Below are positions 9,001 through 14,351 of a stretch of 18,028 nucleotides of DNA, in pieces. The first letter of the stretch is position 1; each line of letters opens with the position of its first letter. Under the pieces are notes generated by a model. The model saw nothing but the letters and a program-made list of their open reading frames with translations, did not search any database and was not told the DNA's origin. The translations under genes were made by a program, and so were the position numbers. The DNA comes from Prevotella sp. UBA7782 (GTDB lineage Bacteria; Bacteroidota; Bacteroidia; Bacteroidales; Bacteroidaceae): assembly GCA_002480935.1 (NCBI GenBank), contig DLDC01000191.1, forward strand, positions 17,006 to 35,033, given 5' to 3'.

Positions 9001-11591
9001 ACGATTGGTACGACAACTTCTTCCATCTGTTGGAGGATGCCGGCCTGAGAGGTGGTGCCGGATATATCGAGAACGGGTATATCAACCACGTGTGGGACAA
9101 AGACAAGAGCGACCCGTCAGCCTGGGAGGAGTATGTAGACAACTTCCAGCGCACGAAGTCAAAGAACATGAAGCACCGTGAGATACTGACCTATAAGGAC
9201 GGTATCAAGATCGGCCTTGTTCCGAAGTTCACCGACGTTGGTAAGCTCATTGCCTATTACAGCCGCAGCAACAACGAAGCCATTGCGAACCGCAAGTTCC
9301 TTGACGACCTTAGTTTTATCACTATCAGTGAGACAAACAAGGACGGCGAGGTAACAAGGACATTGCCACTCATGGACAGCAACAAGCCCAGCGCCTTCAA
9401 TGAAGAGCGCTATGCCATGTACCATATTCCCGGTGTGGGTGATGTGTGGGTACTGAAGGATATTCAGAGACGCTTTGCAAGTATCTTTGGCACCATGCGA
9501 ACTAAGGACATCCCCGACTGGCTATCAAAGGTTGGTAAGGGCTGTGACCTTGGCGCCAGCACGATGAAGAAGATACAGCTCAGCTTCTCAGGCTTTCACG
9601 CTTTGGCACTAACGGAAGTTGCCGGCGCGCAGATGAGACCAGACAGAGCAGCAAAGGCTTTGGTAAAGTATATTATACTCGACAGTATTAAGAAACGCAC
9701 CATCCCGGCCTACGCCCACCCCGAGGACTACAAGCTTGCCGCCAGTCACCTTGTGCAGCTTGGCGCCACTCAGGACTACGCCGCCGCCGATGTGAACATG
9801 ATAACAGAGAAGTTACGCAACTACGTGAAGAAGCTTGCCGCCAGCGATAGCGCCGGCATTAAAGCCGCCGGAGTTGCCGGTACTCCTCTTGCTACCATGC
9901 TTGACTGGATGAACAAGGGCATGGATAAAGTTCTGTGGAACTATCTCCACGACGGATTGAAGATAGCATGCTTCAAACTGTTTGCCGAGCAGGTAGCCAA
10001 GCGAGTAGAGAAAGAAGGCCTGAGCGCCGAGCAGCACGACCAACTGTTGGATGAGGCAGGCCAGTACGTGAATGATAGCTTTGGTGGACAATATTGGGAG
10101 CTTTTGGATGTAACTCCAGCTCAACTAAAATGGATGCGCCGTCTATTATTGTCCCCCGACTGGCTTGTATCTACACAGCGCCACTTCTTTGCCAACTTTG
10201 GTTTTGGATCCCTGTATAGTGAAGGCGGTTTCCTGAACTACTTGCGCTACAACAGAGACAACCTGAAACGCGCCTTTGGTTTCAGCATCCCGAGGAACGA
10301 GTTCCGGCGTTTCCGCAGTAAGAGCGCAAAGCAGTGTTACATCTTAGGCGTATTGGTATTCTACAATATAATGTGGAATGCCTTAAATGCTTTCTTCCGC
10401 GCTCAGGACGAGGAGAAGGAGAAAGAGAAGGCCGAAAAGATGAGGCTGACCAATCCGGACTATAAGAGCCCGTATGAGCTTGCCTATCCGGACGGCATGA
10501 AGTGGTACGACTACACGATGTACGGCAACAGTCTGGGCCAGCAGACGCACCTGTTTGTAGGAAGGTATAAAGACGGCACCGAATGGTATGCACGTTGGGG
10601 AAAGCAGTTCCGCGAGTTCCCCGAAATGTTTATCGGTCGTCATGGACTGGAGTTCCCAACCCCTATGATTGAACGTATGATGGGCAAATCAAACCCAATC
10701 ATAGGAACAGGTATTGATGTATTCGGTACTCTTGGTGTTCATGGATTCTCCAATACTTATGGAGATGATATGACAGATATTCAAAATAAATATGGTAAGC
10801 AAATAGCCGCGTTAGCGGTAACTGCAAGACATTTCATGCCATTCTCCGTGCCCACACAAAGTGACAAGGAGTTTAAGATGCTTGATATTGTGATGCCAAG
10901 CCAAAAGGGATTTACCCGATACAAGACCGTCGATTTCTTCAAGACCTTTATTCTTTCTGGGGACATGGGAGGAGTGCTGCTGACCTACCGCGCCGCCACC
11001 ATGAACGGTATCGACGCAAAGAAATGCTTAGAGGCCGCCATTACCACCCTGAAAGCCGAGCAGAAGAATGAAATGGGCGACGGCATTGTTGATCTGCAGA
11101 CCGCCTTTGAGAAGTACGATAAGGCCGAGACGCTTAGCGAGAAGAAGTATCTCCGCAACAAGATCAATAAATATCTTGCCGCCGAGAACTACCAGGCCTT
11201 CACACGTGATGAGGCTATGAGCCAGGTAAACGACTTCCTGAATGGCAGCTATAACGACGTGGAGCAAGAGAGTGACAAATATCTGATGCAGACGACAGCC
11301 GCCGACATCCGCGACGATTACAAGCTGAAAGCGTTGAAGAAGCAAGCTAAGAAGTATGTAGACCAGGTGAAGGAAGCACAGACCGCAGGCGACGATGCCA
11401 CAGCCGCACGCCTTGGCCAGCGTTACGGAGCTTGGTTTGCTATCAACGACATTCTGAACAAAGCCACCAGTGCCATAGGCAAGGCCAAGAAACAACTGGG
11501 CCAGGGCCACGACGCAGAAGTGATGAAGCAGATCAGGGAGATACGCCAGCAGGCGCAGAGAGCCGTTGATGAAATAGAAACTCCTAAATAA
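3..11591 (+). CDS. Giant polyvalent protein (DNA methylase, SNF2-like helicase, methyltransferase, metallopeptidase), 5'-truncated by window
   Basis: The frame is open from the left edge, so the true start lies upstream; residue numbers here count the GTG at nt 18 as 1. Order of regions: helical N-terminal part (1-270); SH3/KOW-like patch (about 275-330, GDKVIYKGEPATV); Gly/Pro/Ser-rich linker (about 335-510); adenine methylase (about 510-900); SNF2-like helicase (about 1300-1900); second methyltransferase (about 2180-2400); zincin-like peptidase (about 2420-2590); charged coiled-coil segment (about 2610-2780); long helical C-terminal region with one membrane-like segment near 3440-3460. Such architectures are the polyvalent proteins of phages and conjugative elements, related to P1 DarB, which are delivered with DNA and counter restriction. 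I infer a virion-internal, injected anti-restriction role from the domains and the portal and terminase neighbours. It ends in TAA before a terminator. The broad class is clear; the exact function is not. Confidence 0.9.
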   Translation, partial: EGKNQVKMQKSHDGKKGYEILSDAGDHLHYIDEPTYEYAVLRGMKGDPERDKFYFVWNECGRPDLARINKILEQAKIDLALTQGSKHVLKRIEDFELMRNFIVRDMVDAIRSGKQPMQNDEQRDYLKRWIAEAQSAVGDEKFTQLVKKAVDEANKLIADYEKRKAAKQDEAASPLKPTDEDYLSEKNLLTLSSSKFFSALKDVNAKAAVRYASDHATDTADVLKQELTRLRDLRDQLTNSMNGSHTLNKHRHFEIELEKVKGQIDAAEELLARENAAHAEHPKLNIGDKVIYKGEPATVTDFETTGQPVLDTGLAPVMYEVADWEDITLPETKKPENSVSLPTEHEVKTDNHGQETTATGGGAEKPANPKPGVLGTAKTGSDAGVQAGGTGAASSAGTTGSKPGGHSGSVRRPGTRPTSSGDLFDRSDFGDTESPDAGTVHADGGRGGQRPVNGGLDKPDRGGRPAPTGSKTPASKPASKPKPEVKDDIRPDDHSTKTASEKEKPLNTRNYLYPDDATDIDNMNAGQRLRTNIRALEILRDCLRQGRPATPEERAELGKFRGWGGTDGSMWYDYDYMRRRGSADVAKLADILEEIDPHNEHKLLDDIQHAALTSYYTPVDVARGINHFLDRAGYKGGGSFLDGSIGSGVLEGTMPKSMQQRTQIYGTELDWLTGNIVKLLYPDANIRIIGFQDAGFPDNSMSVVGSNIPFGDIAVNDPSWKGTSEPVKKFAQSRIHNYFTVKNISLLKPGGIGYIMTSNAIMDTKGNQLVRKYIADNCEILGAVRLPDNTFKGAGTNPVTDIIFFRKYKDGEDKTATRTEQYLSDIETPFLSDYEEEIQQKWESAVVHYNGYYGKHPEMVIGNIKLGNQYRGDAYGLTSDLSTAEIAQKLTDLIDKYVVPASRKGKLYDTTKSSRQVYDAVREEYVGNGDYQGDGNIVEQNGKFGYLSKPKGDKSGTFQFLADPKLASQAAKIRLMIPVRTAMKQLIAEEIGGAEEAQVKLLRAKLKQAYNNFVAHYGRLNDKKNDFIKKDIDGYSILSLEKMNDGKFAGLSDIFEKSTIKSKIDLDSASTPSEMITLSLAEYGEIRPEYMESKLGPDWIDKVDGVVFEEPGGGYQMRDLYLSGNVKAKLKEAEAAAKMDHRFDRNVEALKAVQPADIPFIGIAIHMGARWVPDDIYTAFIQDLLGVDRYNANTGIVYSPEADVFNVYIEGYETSGKANEWKTEHCNNQKLIEAALTNNKVTVRLKDRDGHEYTDEDETNSANDKIDQIREKFEDFISAHHDISDRLTKIYNEKFNTTVIPKFDGSHLQIPGLQGKTLRPHQKDAVWMLINNRGGIIDHIVGAGKTLVMHSAIMEMRRMGIAKKPMIIALKATVPQMVKEFHEAFPTARVLAPMDNDFKKENRKQMLSRIAVNDWDCVILSHEQYGMLPHKEEIETGILQEQIDQLEAAIEILKQASGNSQLTKRQQKALEKRRERLKVKVQRLLDRKVDREFTFEDLGVDYLFVDECQQFKNLAYVTTHNRIAGLSNPEGSARSMALLCGARYLQQLHQGDQGLILASGTTISNSLVELYSLFQYIRPNKMKELGFNTFDAWAANFAECSTEGEFDYKGELVDKARFRNFENLAELAKLYTEVADVRNDLNLQLPKPKMNVHVVTVPASDSLKEITREVLNMVRNHHGGYFGIPDKTASGQDQPWALLATNISTKAAINVKLVKPDMDDGDGGKITYVCDNVKKIYDKFSADKGTQVIFCDLGVPDGKKEYDVYTDFINRLSTDYGIPKEEIFDIHKANTDKKRAELCKKMNDGTVRILIGGAKNAGTGLNIQQRMVAIHHVDMSWNPANVTQENGRGARQGNWLARDKNDDKVEVFYYATEQSLDLYKYQLVSTKQRMIDAFKVSASNGSEARSFDEGAAGDDSDFDPASVVALLSGNPIILDKSKMDKKVDKLIKAKRQYMVEHEQRVNQFYRDKRSLSNFEALKRGNARDQEIITDAGFKPDKEGKYPSTVTVTSDKHPEGQKFTKAGEAGKYIHSLLKKGEMVKLSGFGIDAEVGTPTTDLKISTQPVRKVILRAPSKIKYEGVLSDDDTAAGMTYRRMLEKVINNGKAYQQAIDEYKHKLEGGDPGEPNFPREAELAEALEQKKKIDAEYKKLTADNKDKKPEGDEGNKNSTNDISKRSSTALFDEFGQRWIEDQETSTGQHSTQIRSTEKTYIKIGNWMQREQERTGKTLTVLDASSGLGYGTMTLRGQSENGQSAGFNFTVDDVEPYPAEHREAGAPTFTDYAAIDKDYDVVISNAVLNVIPDDWRANVLSDMVRHMKTGGKLIINVRDAKEIEKQKQKIELDSPSEILVTDKKGKIRAYQKGFTQSELENWVQESLGNGFSVEAAGKVIPELKGARAVVVTKLTDQEGDKQYRLQVEAAQETAEQLGGMPVHFDNMSTISNESLRREIQGGDGTKGWYDWKDGSVHVYTPAMQGVDDVKRTVFHEKLGHEGLRALLGSDDAVKQFGTFIFESAGKELRDRILDKAEELGGVDLTDNNPYSEAAQEVFSDIAEEGPATPEEFSLWRKVKHYLIRFLNKIGLRVRGLLNDHDLRYYVLRTGKALKNWKGMTDAEKEEAATRDDRFSKRTKGKPRKRKDEDMAHYFQRLREWEKWHMAEEASKAANDPMPKEEDYTEKYNKNYQEDLAQWKKDNGIAEDEEGAGTFPKREEDETPQDYAIRVADYETKSDLWQTAPDYFKYQKDAADAFRNDYNEWKTRYGIQEQESVDEMLYSGTGPEEPQTEEEFQSEAEIESRMDRDMADAVGVDVTPQGARRQAKLAVIERRKNLESASAEDAIFIHDLMKRIDTVAKRKGMKPEELREQIIYMIEAPLVENELKADVDDMTNALNISRTFADSHFYIEGEGLRDAKDELKKFVDLYLQEGKQPSSRLAKQQLSEAASAVAKKLNKFYENNPKAQGILDRSDVIRMAQTFANAYLADVELGYQQADGIDPDIKPIIDEIHDWYDNFFHLLEDAGLRGGAGYIENGYINHVWDKDKSDPSAWEEYVDNFQRTKSKNMKHREILTYKDGIKIGLVPKFTDVGKLIAYYSRSNNEAIANRKFLDDLSFITISETNKDGEVTRTLPLMDSNKPSAFNEERYAMYHIPGVGDVWVLKDIQRRFASIFGTMRTKDIPDWLSKVGKGCDLGASTMKKIQLSFSGFHALALTEVAGAQMRPDRAAKALVKYIILDSIKKRTIPAYAHPEDYKLAASHLVQLGATQDYAAADVNMITEKLRNYVKKLAASDSAGIKAAGVAGTPLATMLDWMNKGMDKVLWNYLHDGLKIACFKLFAEQVAKRVEKEGLSAEQHDQLLDEAGQYVNDSFGGQYWELLDVTPAQLKWMRRLLLSPDWLVSTQRHFFANFGFGSLYSEGGFLNYLRYNRDNLKRAFGFSIPRNEFRRFRSKSAKQCYILGVLVFYNIMWNALNAFFRAQDEEKEKEKAEKMRLTNPDYKSPYELAYPDGMKWYDYTMYGNSLGQQTHLFVGRYKDGTEWYARWGKQFREFPEMFIGRHGLEFPTPMIERMMGKSNPIIGTGIDVFGTLGVHGFSNTYGDDMTDIQNKYGKQIAALAVTARHFMPFSVPTQSDKEFKMLDIVMPSQKGFTRYKTVDFFKTFILSGDMGGVLLTYRAATMNGIDAKKCLEAAITTLKAEQKNEMGDGIVDLQTAFEKYDKAETLSEKKYLRNKINKYLAAENYQAFTRDEAMSQVNDFLNGSYNDVEQESDKYLMQTTAADIRDDYKLKALKKQAKKYVDQVKEAQTAGDDATAARLGQRYGAWFAINDILNKATSAIGKAKKQLGQGHDAEVMKQIREIRQQAQRAVDEIETPK
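1057..1458 (+). CDS. Putative overprinted (nested, +1 frame) small acidic Q/E-rich coiled-coil protein
   Basis: A 133-codon ATG-to-TAA ORF lies wholly inside the giant gene, in the +1 frame, exactly where the giant protein has a disordered Gly/Pro/Thr-rich linker. An in-frame TAA at 1042 means the ATG is almost the first available codon. The product reads like a real helical protein: it starts MDKKQQQQVEELRNQL, has aromatic and hydrophobic residues in helical spacing (SREYWAQQRLDLMQEF), an acidic stretch (TEDEEDSDPS), then MADWINQIVEDGQRR and a basic tail. In the main frame this stretch prefers GGA, GCA, ACA and CCA, whereas the rest of the giant gene favours GCC and ACC; the shifted third position is the second codon position of the nested frame. 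That is consistent with selection on the nested frame, but a GGA-rich linker automatically gives Glu/Gln-rich shadow. Function unknown. Confidence 0.45.
   Translation: MDKKQQQQVEELRNQLIQSREYWAQQRLDLMQEFRPEELEQLLQQGQLEASLEDTQEAYDDQEHDLRVQGTYSTDQISEILRAQMQEQYMQTEDEEDSDPSMADWINQIVEDGQRRLAARRQQANQPQSPSQK
1560..2560 (+). other. Adenine-N6 DNA methylase domain within the giant CDS
   Basis: A SAM-binding motif I reads FLDGSIGSG (about nt 1920-1946), the counterpart of the E/D-P-x-A-G-x-G motif. The catalytic motif IV reads SNIPFGD (S701-D707, nt 2118-2138), a variant of the NPPF motif of adenine-N6 methylases. Upstream are FRGWGG and SYYTP, elements that precede motif I in DarB-like methylase-helicase fusions. 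Downstream, LKPGG and TSNAIMD fit the later strands of the fold. By family logic the domain methylates adenine in phage or host DNA. The Asn-Ile-Pro-Phe form replaces the first Pro by Ile but keeps the Asn, Pro and Phe. Target specificity cannot be read from the sequence. Confidence 0.8.
3900..5720 (+). other. SNF2-like superfamily 2 helicase/translocase domain within the giant CDS
   Basis: The motifs are LRPHQ (Q-motif region, about nt 3950), Walker A HIVGAGKT (H1334-T1341, nt 4017-4040) and Walker B FVDECQ (D1501-Q1504, nt 4518-4529). Motif III is ASGTTISNS (about nt 4680). Motifs V and VI are GTGLN and the QENGRGARQGN segment with two candidate arginine fingers (R1843 and R1846, about nt 5532-5560). 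The order and spacing match SNF2-like ATPases fused to adenine methylases in DarB-like proteins. The DEAH position is DECQ, a histidine-to-glutamine variation. The expected role is ATP-driven translocation along duplex DNA, possibly coupled to the methylase. ATPase function looks intact because all core residues are present. Confidence 0.85.
6520..7215 (+). other. Second class I SAM-dependent methyltransferase domain within the giant CDS
   Basis: Motif I is VLDASSGLGYGT (V2224 onward, nt 6687), followed by DVEPYP and, after a short spacer, DYDVVISNAVLNVIP (about nt 6860-6904). Then come HMKTGGKLIINVRD, the motif-VI-like strand, and a C-terminal VVVTKL strand. These are the alternating strands of a Rossmann-fold methyltransferase. 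No NPPF or DPPY motif is seen at the position used by DNA amino-methylases; SNAVLNVIP lies there instead, as in small-molecule or protein/RNA methyltransferases. It sits between the helicase and the peptidase. The substrate is unknown. It may belong to the methyltransferase families found in polyvalent proteins, but I cannot name one. Confidence 0.7.
7270..7790 (+). other. Zincin-like metallopeptidase domain (polyvalent-protein type) within the giant CDS
   Basis: The central motif is VFHEKLGHEGLRALL (H2478, E2479 and H2483, nt 7449 onward), preceded by a short WYDWKDGSVHVYTP strand segment and followed by an acidic helix EAAQEVFSDIAEE (about nt 7618-7656) that could supply the third metal ligand. 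This resembles the metallopeptidase domain of phage polyvalent proteins. The spacing is H-E-x-x-G-H, with four residues between the two histidines rather than the three of HExxH. Peptidases in such proteins may cleave host defence proteins or process the polyvalent chain itself; which applies here is unknown. Confidence 0.65.
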
Positions 11592-11606
11592 AGAAATCGG
11601 CAGGGA

Positions 11607-11624
11607 GCCGTGAAGCGTCACGGC
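11607..11624. other. Perfect 7-bp hairpin downstream of the giant gene
   Basis: The arms GCCGTGA and TCACGGC enclose the tetraloop AGCG, 16 nt after the giant gene's stop codon. There is no T-run after it, so it is unlikely to be an intrinsic terminator alone. It may protect the mRNA 3' end or act with the stronger hairpin at 11655. Confidence 0.45.
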
Positions 11625-11654
11625 CACCCACCGGAGTAGTTTGGCATAATTAGA

Positions 11655-11686
11655 AAAGGGGAGCTAACTTGCGTTGGCTCCCCTTT
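11655..11686. terminator. Bidirectional intrinsic terminator between convergent genes
   Basis: The arms AAAGGGGAGC and GCTCCCCTTT pair perfectly. The stem extends through TAAC/GTTG (one T-G wobble) to a 4-nt TTGC loop, giving 14 bp in all. It lies between the rightward giant gene and the leftward HAD-like gene, whose 3' ends face each other. Read rightward the trailing bases are TTTGATT; read leftward they are TTTTCTAATT. It can therefore serve both transcripts. Confidence 0.85.
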
Positions 11687-11722
11687 GATTGTAATGGAAA
11701 GTATTTAGTCAATGAAGGAATG

Positions 11723-12166
11723 TTATCCAACAACACCAGCGCGCCGTTTGTTGGCTTCGTCGGTCCACTTCTTATAATCCTTGAAGGCATTGTCCATCTT
11801 ATCCTGGACCGTTAGGTCCGGCTTGCGCTCATCGTTGCGATAGAGCTTATTGACAATATCCTCCATGGTGTACTTCCAGTTGTCGCGCAGGAGCACCACC
11901 TTATCACTTGGCAGGACGCAGCAGTCAAACTTCTGTTCGCGTGCTTCTTTATCGTCTTTAGCGAGCAGCGCTTTGTATGGCACATTGTTCTCTTTGAGGA
12001 ACTTTGCCGCCGCATCCTTTGGTGTGTCGATGAGGAAGATAGAAACGTCGATGCCGTTTTTACTCATTGTGGTAAGCACCTCCTTGGCGTTTGCCACCAG
12101 CGAGCGCTGACCCTTATCATCGGTTGTCATTACACAGCGCTCAGAAACTTTCACTGTCTTAGCCAT
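11723..12166 (-). CDS. Small HAD-fold-like phage protein lacking catalytic aspartates
   Basis: The product has 147 residues. The start is ATG at 12166, 23 nt downstream of a perfect -7 box. The pattern ANAKEVLTTMSKNGIDVSIFLID (residues 25-47), then a helix DAAAKFLKENNVPYKALLAKD (51-71) and a later strand-helix pair ending RDNWKYTMEDIVNKL, matches the layout of small phage and Bacteroidetes HAD hydrolases. In those, a gap-A-x-x-x-L-x-x-L helix and an A-x-x-F-L-x-x-x-x-I-P-Y helix are typical. The expected DxD nucleophile motif is absent from the N-terminus, and the motif IV acidic pair is replaced by VLPSDKVV. I infer a non-catalytic HAD-like protein; this rests on pattern resemblance only. 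The gene is leftward, alone between the giant gene and the portal gene, and diverges from the latter. The C-terminal 30 residues are charged and helical. Confidence 0.8.
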   Translation of the reverse strand: MAKTVKVSERCVMTTDDKGQRSLVANAKEVLTTMSKNGIDVSIFLIDTPKDAAAKFLKENNVPYKALLAKDDKEAREQKFDCCVLPSDKVVLLRDNWKYTMEDIVNKLYRNDERKPDLTVQDKMDNAFKDYKKWTDEANKRRAGVVG

Positions 12167-12189
12167 AGTGTTACAAATTATTTTTGCTT

Positions 12190-12229
12190 CAAAGATACGG
12201 CAGAAACAGAAAGTGAAAGTTATAAAATA
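12190..12229 (-). promoter_or_regulatory. Leftward promoter of the HAD-like gene
   Basis: On the minus strand a perfect Bacteroidetes -7 box, TATCTTTG (12197 to 12190), is preceded by TATTTTAT (12229 to 12222), one base and exactly 23 nt. The HAD-like ATG follows 23 nt after the -7 box, leaving a short leader. The same upstream motif and spacing occur in the divergent portal promoter and in the promoter near 17990. Confidence 0.65.
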
Positions 12230-12239
12230 TGTATTTTAT
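12222..12239. promoter_or_regulatory. Palindrome shared by two divergent promoters
   Basis: ATAAAATA and TATTTTAT are perfect inverted arms around TG. The right arm lies at the upstream-element position of the rightward portal promoter, the left arm at that of the leftward promoter, each 24 nt from its -7 box. It could be a bidirectional -33-like element, an activator site or an operator. Confidence 0.6.
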
Positions 12240-12271
12240 GACCACAGACGAGCGATAACGCCTTATTTTTG
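12232..12271 (+). promoter_or_regulatory. Rightward promoter of the portal gene
   Basis: TATTTTATG (12232-12240) is followed by 23 nt and a perfect -7 box, TATTTTTG (12264-12271). The portal ATG at 12291 follows 19 nt later. A canonical TTTG -33 box is not seen; the TATTTTATG motif takes its place slightly further upstream than usual. Confidence 0.65.
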
Positions 12272-12290
12272 TGCAAAATATCCATTAGCT

Positions 12291-14351
12291 ATGATACAAG
12301 CTCAACTGACAAATGAGAATACCAACGCTCAGGAGCGAGGCGCCAACTCCCTGAGAGGCTATGATCACAGTCGTTTCAGTAACGACCGGAAATATGCCCT
12401 TCTCGTGCGCGAGGCCGCCCACTATTACGACGATATGCGCGACTTGCGTAAGAAGTTTGTGCGAGATATAGACTACTACATGGGCCGCCAGTTCAACGAT
12501 AAGGTAGTGTACAATGGCCGTGAATATACCGTGCAGCAGTATATGGAGATCAAGGGCATGGCCGCTATCCCCTTCGATATTATCAGCGATAAGATGATGT
12601 CGTTGAAAGGTACCGTTAGGCAGCAATACATGTCGCCCCAGGTGAAGAGCGTAGACACCGACCAAAACGACAGCAATATGGCCGGTATCTTCAGTGAGTT
12701 CCTTCGCCAGAACGACAATAATAACAACATGAGCGAGCAGAACGCCGACCGCTTCGAGCAGTTTGCCGATATGGGATTTGTTGGTGCCAAGGTGCAGTAC
12801 ACTTTCCGTGAAGGCCGTGAAGATGTGTTTGTAGACAGTGTGGACCAGTTCAAATTAGCATTACCCGTGTTTGCCAAGAAGGACGCGAGCGACGTTGAGT
12901 TTATTGCTGAGGCTCACGATCTCACCTGGCCGGCACTGTTGCAACTCTTTGCCCATACCACCGCCGAGGAGAACGAGCTAAGCCAAATCTACGCAGCCAA
13001 CGCCCAGAACAACGCCTATGTGCAGGGCTACAATGATACCGGCATGAATCAGACCGACCACCTGGACGACTTTTATCACTCCAGCGTTGTAGGCAAGTAC
13101 CGCGTTATCGAGATATGGACCAAGGAGTATAACCGCGCTTATTGGTACCACGACAGGCTTAACGCCACCGTAGGCTACCGCCCGTTGAAAGACAAGGCCG
13201 CCATGGACGCTGAGAACGAGAAGCGCAAGCAAGACAACATCGTGAAGGATGAGAACGGTGTGCCCGTGCTTGACGCAGACGGCAACCCCACCTACTATGT
13301 GGATCCCGACGAGCTCCAGTTGATAGAGTATGAGTTTGGCATTGAAGATTTGTGGTACTACCGCTTCATCAGTCCCAACGGGTATTTGCTTGATGAAGGT
13401 GTTAGCCCCTATAAGGTTGTGAGGGAAGGATATAGTTTCTATTATCATCCCTACGTGTTCCTGGCCTATCCTTGCTTGCAGGGAGAGGTGAGAAGCTTTG
13501 TGGACCGCATGATAGACCGTCAGAGGCAGTACACCCACGACAACATCATGCTTGACTTTATCATCATGAACAGCGCCAAAGGCGCCATGGCCATTGATGT
13601 GGAGAGTATCAGCGACAAGCAGAGCTTCGAGGAAATGGTAGAGAACTACGTGAAGGTAGACGGAATTATCCTATACACCAGCAAGAAAGGTGGAAACATG
13701 CCTACACAGATTCAGAACAAGAGCTTGCCGGCCGGCATAGACCTCATCATGCAGCGCGACGCCAACATGGTAGAGCGCCAGAGTGGTATTCAGCCAGCCA
13801 TGCAAGGTGTGCACAAGAACACCTCCGGCAAGCAGTACCAGATAGAGAAGGACAGCGCCGTAACGAGTGTTACCGACTATATCAGCAGTTACAACAACTT
13901 CCAGCTCAGAGTAGCCAAGAAACAGGTGTGGACCATGCAGGGCTATTACAGCAGCCAGCGCAGTATCATCATGACCGGTGAGGACTTCAAGACCTACTTT
14001 GACAGGAAGAAGATGAGTGATATTGATTTGTCACTCGCAATGGCTCCTGACAACGACAACCCCGTTATCCGTGACCAAATGAAAGATATTGCCTACCAGG
14101 CATACCAGCGCAACGAGATTGACTTTGGACAGTTCCTTGACTTCATTGGCAATGGCGGACACCAGCAGCTCAAGCGCGCCTGGATGGACTTTAACCAGCG
14201 CAAGGCACAACAGGCCATGGAACAGGCCGCCGCAGGTCAGCAGCCTGTTATCCAAGGCCAGCCCCAGCAGCAGAATACTAATCACATTCTGCCGTCGAAG
14301 GATGGAGAGGCTTTGCCAGCGCAGACCGGTAGTGCCGGAGCTTCAACATAA
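12291..14351 (+). CDS. Phage portal protein (head-tail connector), podovirus P22-like type
   Basis: The product has 686 residues and should form the dodecameric ring at one head vertex through which DNA is packaged and ejected. Evidence: an N-terminal helical region with DIDYYMGRQ; PFDIISDKMMSLKGTVRQQY; a mixed beta region; the long helix region FVDRMIDRQRQYTHDNIMLDF; and the portal-type segment ERQSGIQPAMQG followed by NTSGKQYQIEKDSA. The C-terminus is Gln-rich (QQAMEQAAAGQQPVIQGQPQQQ), as in the barrel or tail of large portals. I chose ATG 12291 because it follows the -7 box; the open frame extends back to 12168, but that would place the start upstream of the promoter. The gene diverges from the HAD-like gene, and its last 74 bp overlap the 3' end of the convergent gene at 14278. 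The identification is firm; the exact subfamily is less so. Confidence 0.88.
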   Translation: MIQAQLTNENTNAQERGANSLRGYDHSRFSNDRKYALLVREAAHYYDDMRDLRKKFVRDIDYYMGRQFNDKVVYNGREYTVQQYMEIKGMAAIPFDIISDKMMSLKGTVRQQYMSPQVKSVDTDQNDSNMAGIFSEFLRQNDNNNNMSEQNADRFEQFADMGFVGAKVQYTFREGREDVFVDSVDQFKLALPVFAKKDASDVEFIAEAHDLTWPALLQLFAHTTAEENELSQIYAANAQNNAYVQGYNDTGMNQTDHLDDFYHSSVVGKYRVIEIWTKEYNRAYWYHDRLNATVGYRPLKDKAAMDAENEKRKQDNIVKDENGVPVLDADGNPTYYVDPDELQLIEYEFGIEDLWYYRFISPNGYLLDEGVSPYKVVREGYSFYYHPYVFLAYPCLQGEVRSFVDRMIDRQRQYTHDNIMLDFIIMNSAKGAMAIDVESISDKQSFEEMVENYVKVDGIILYTSKKGGNMPTQIQNKSLPAGIDLIMQRDANMVERQSGIQPAMQGVHKNTSGKQYQIEKDSAVTSVTDYISSYNNFQLRVAKKQVWTMQGYYSSQRSIIMTGEDFKTYFDRKKMSDIDLSLAMAPDNDNPVIRDQMKDIAYQAYQRNEIDFGQFLDFIGNGGHQQLKRAWMDFNQRKAQQAMEQAAAGQQPVIQGQPQQQNTNHILPSKDGEALPAQTGSAGAST

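Noticed and set aside
12168..12290. Extended N-terminus of the portal gene from 12168
   Set aside because: The region holds the divergent promoters and palindrome; the -7 box at 12264-12271 fits the ATG at 12291.
12978..13538. Leftward ORF of 186 codons opposite the portal gene
   Set aside because: It is antisense to the portal coding frame, with Val/His-rich shadow text and no start signals.
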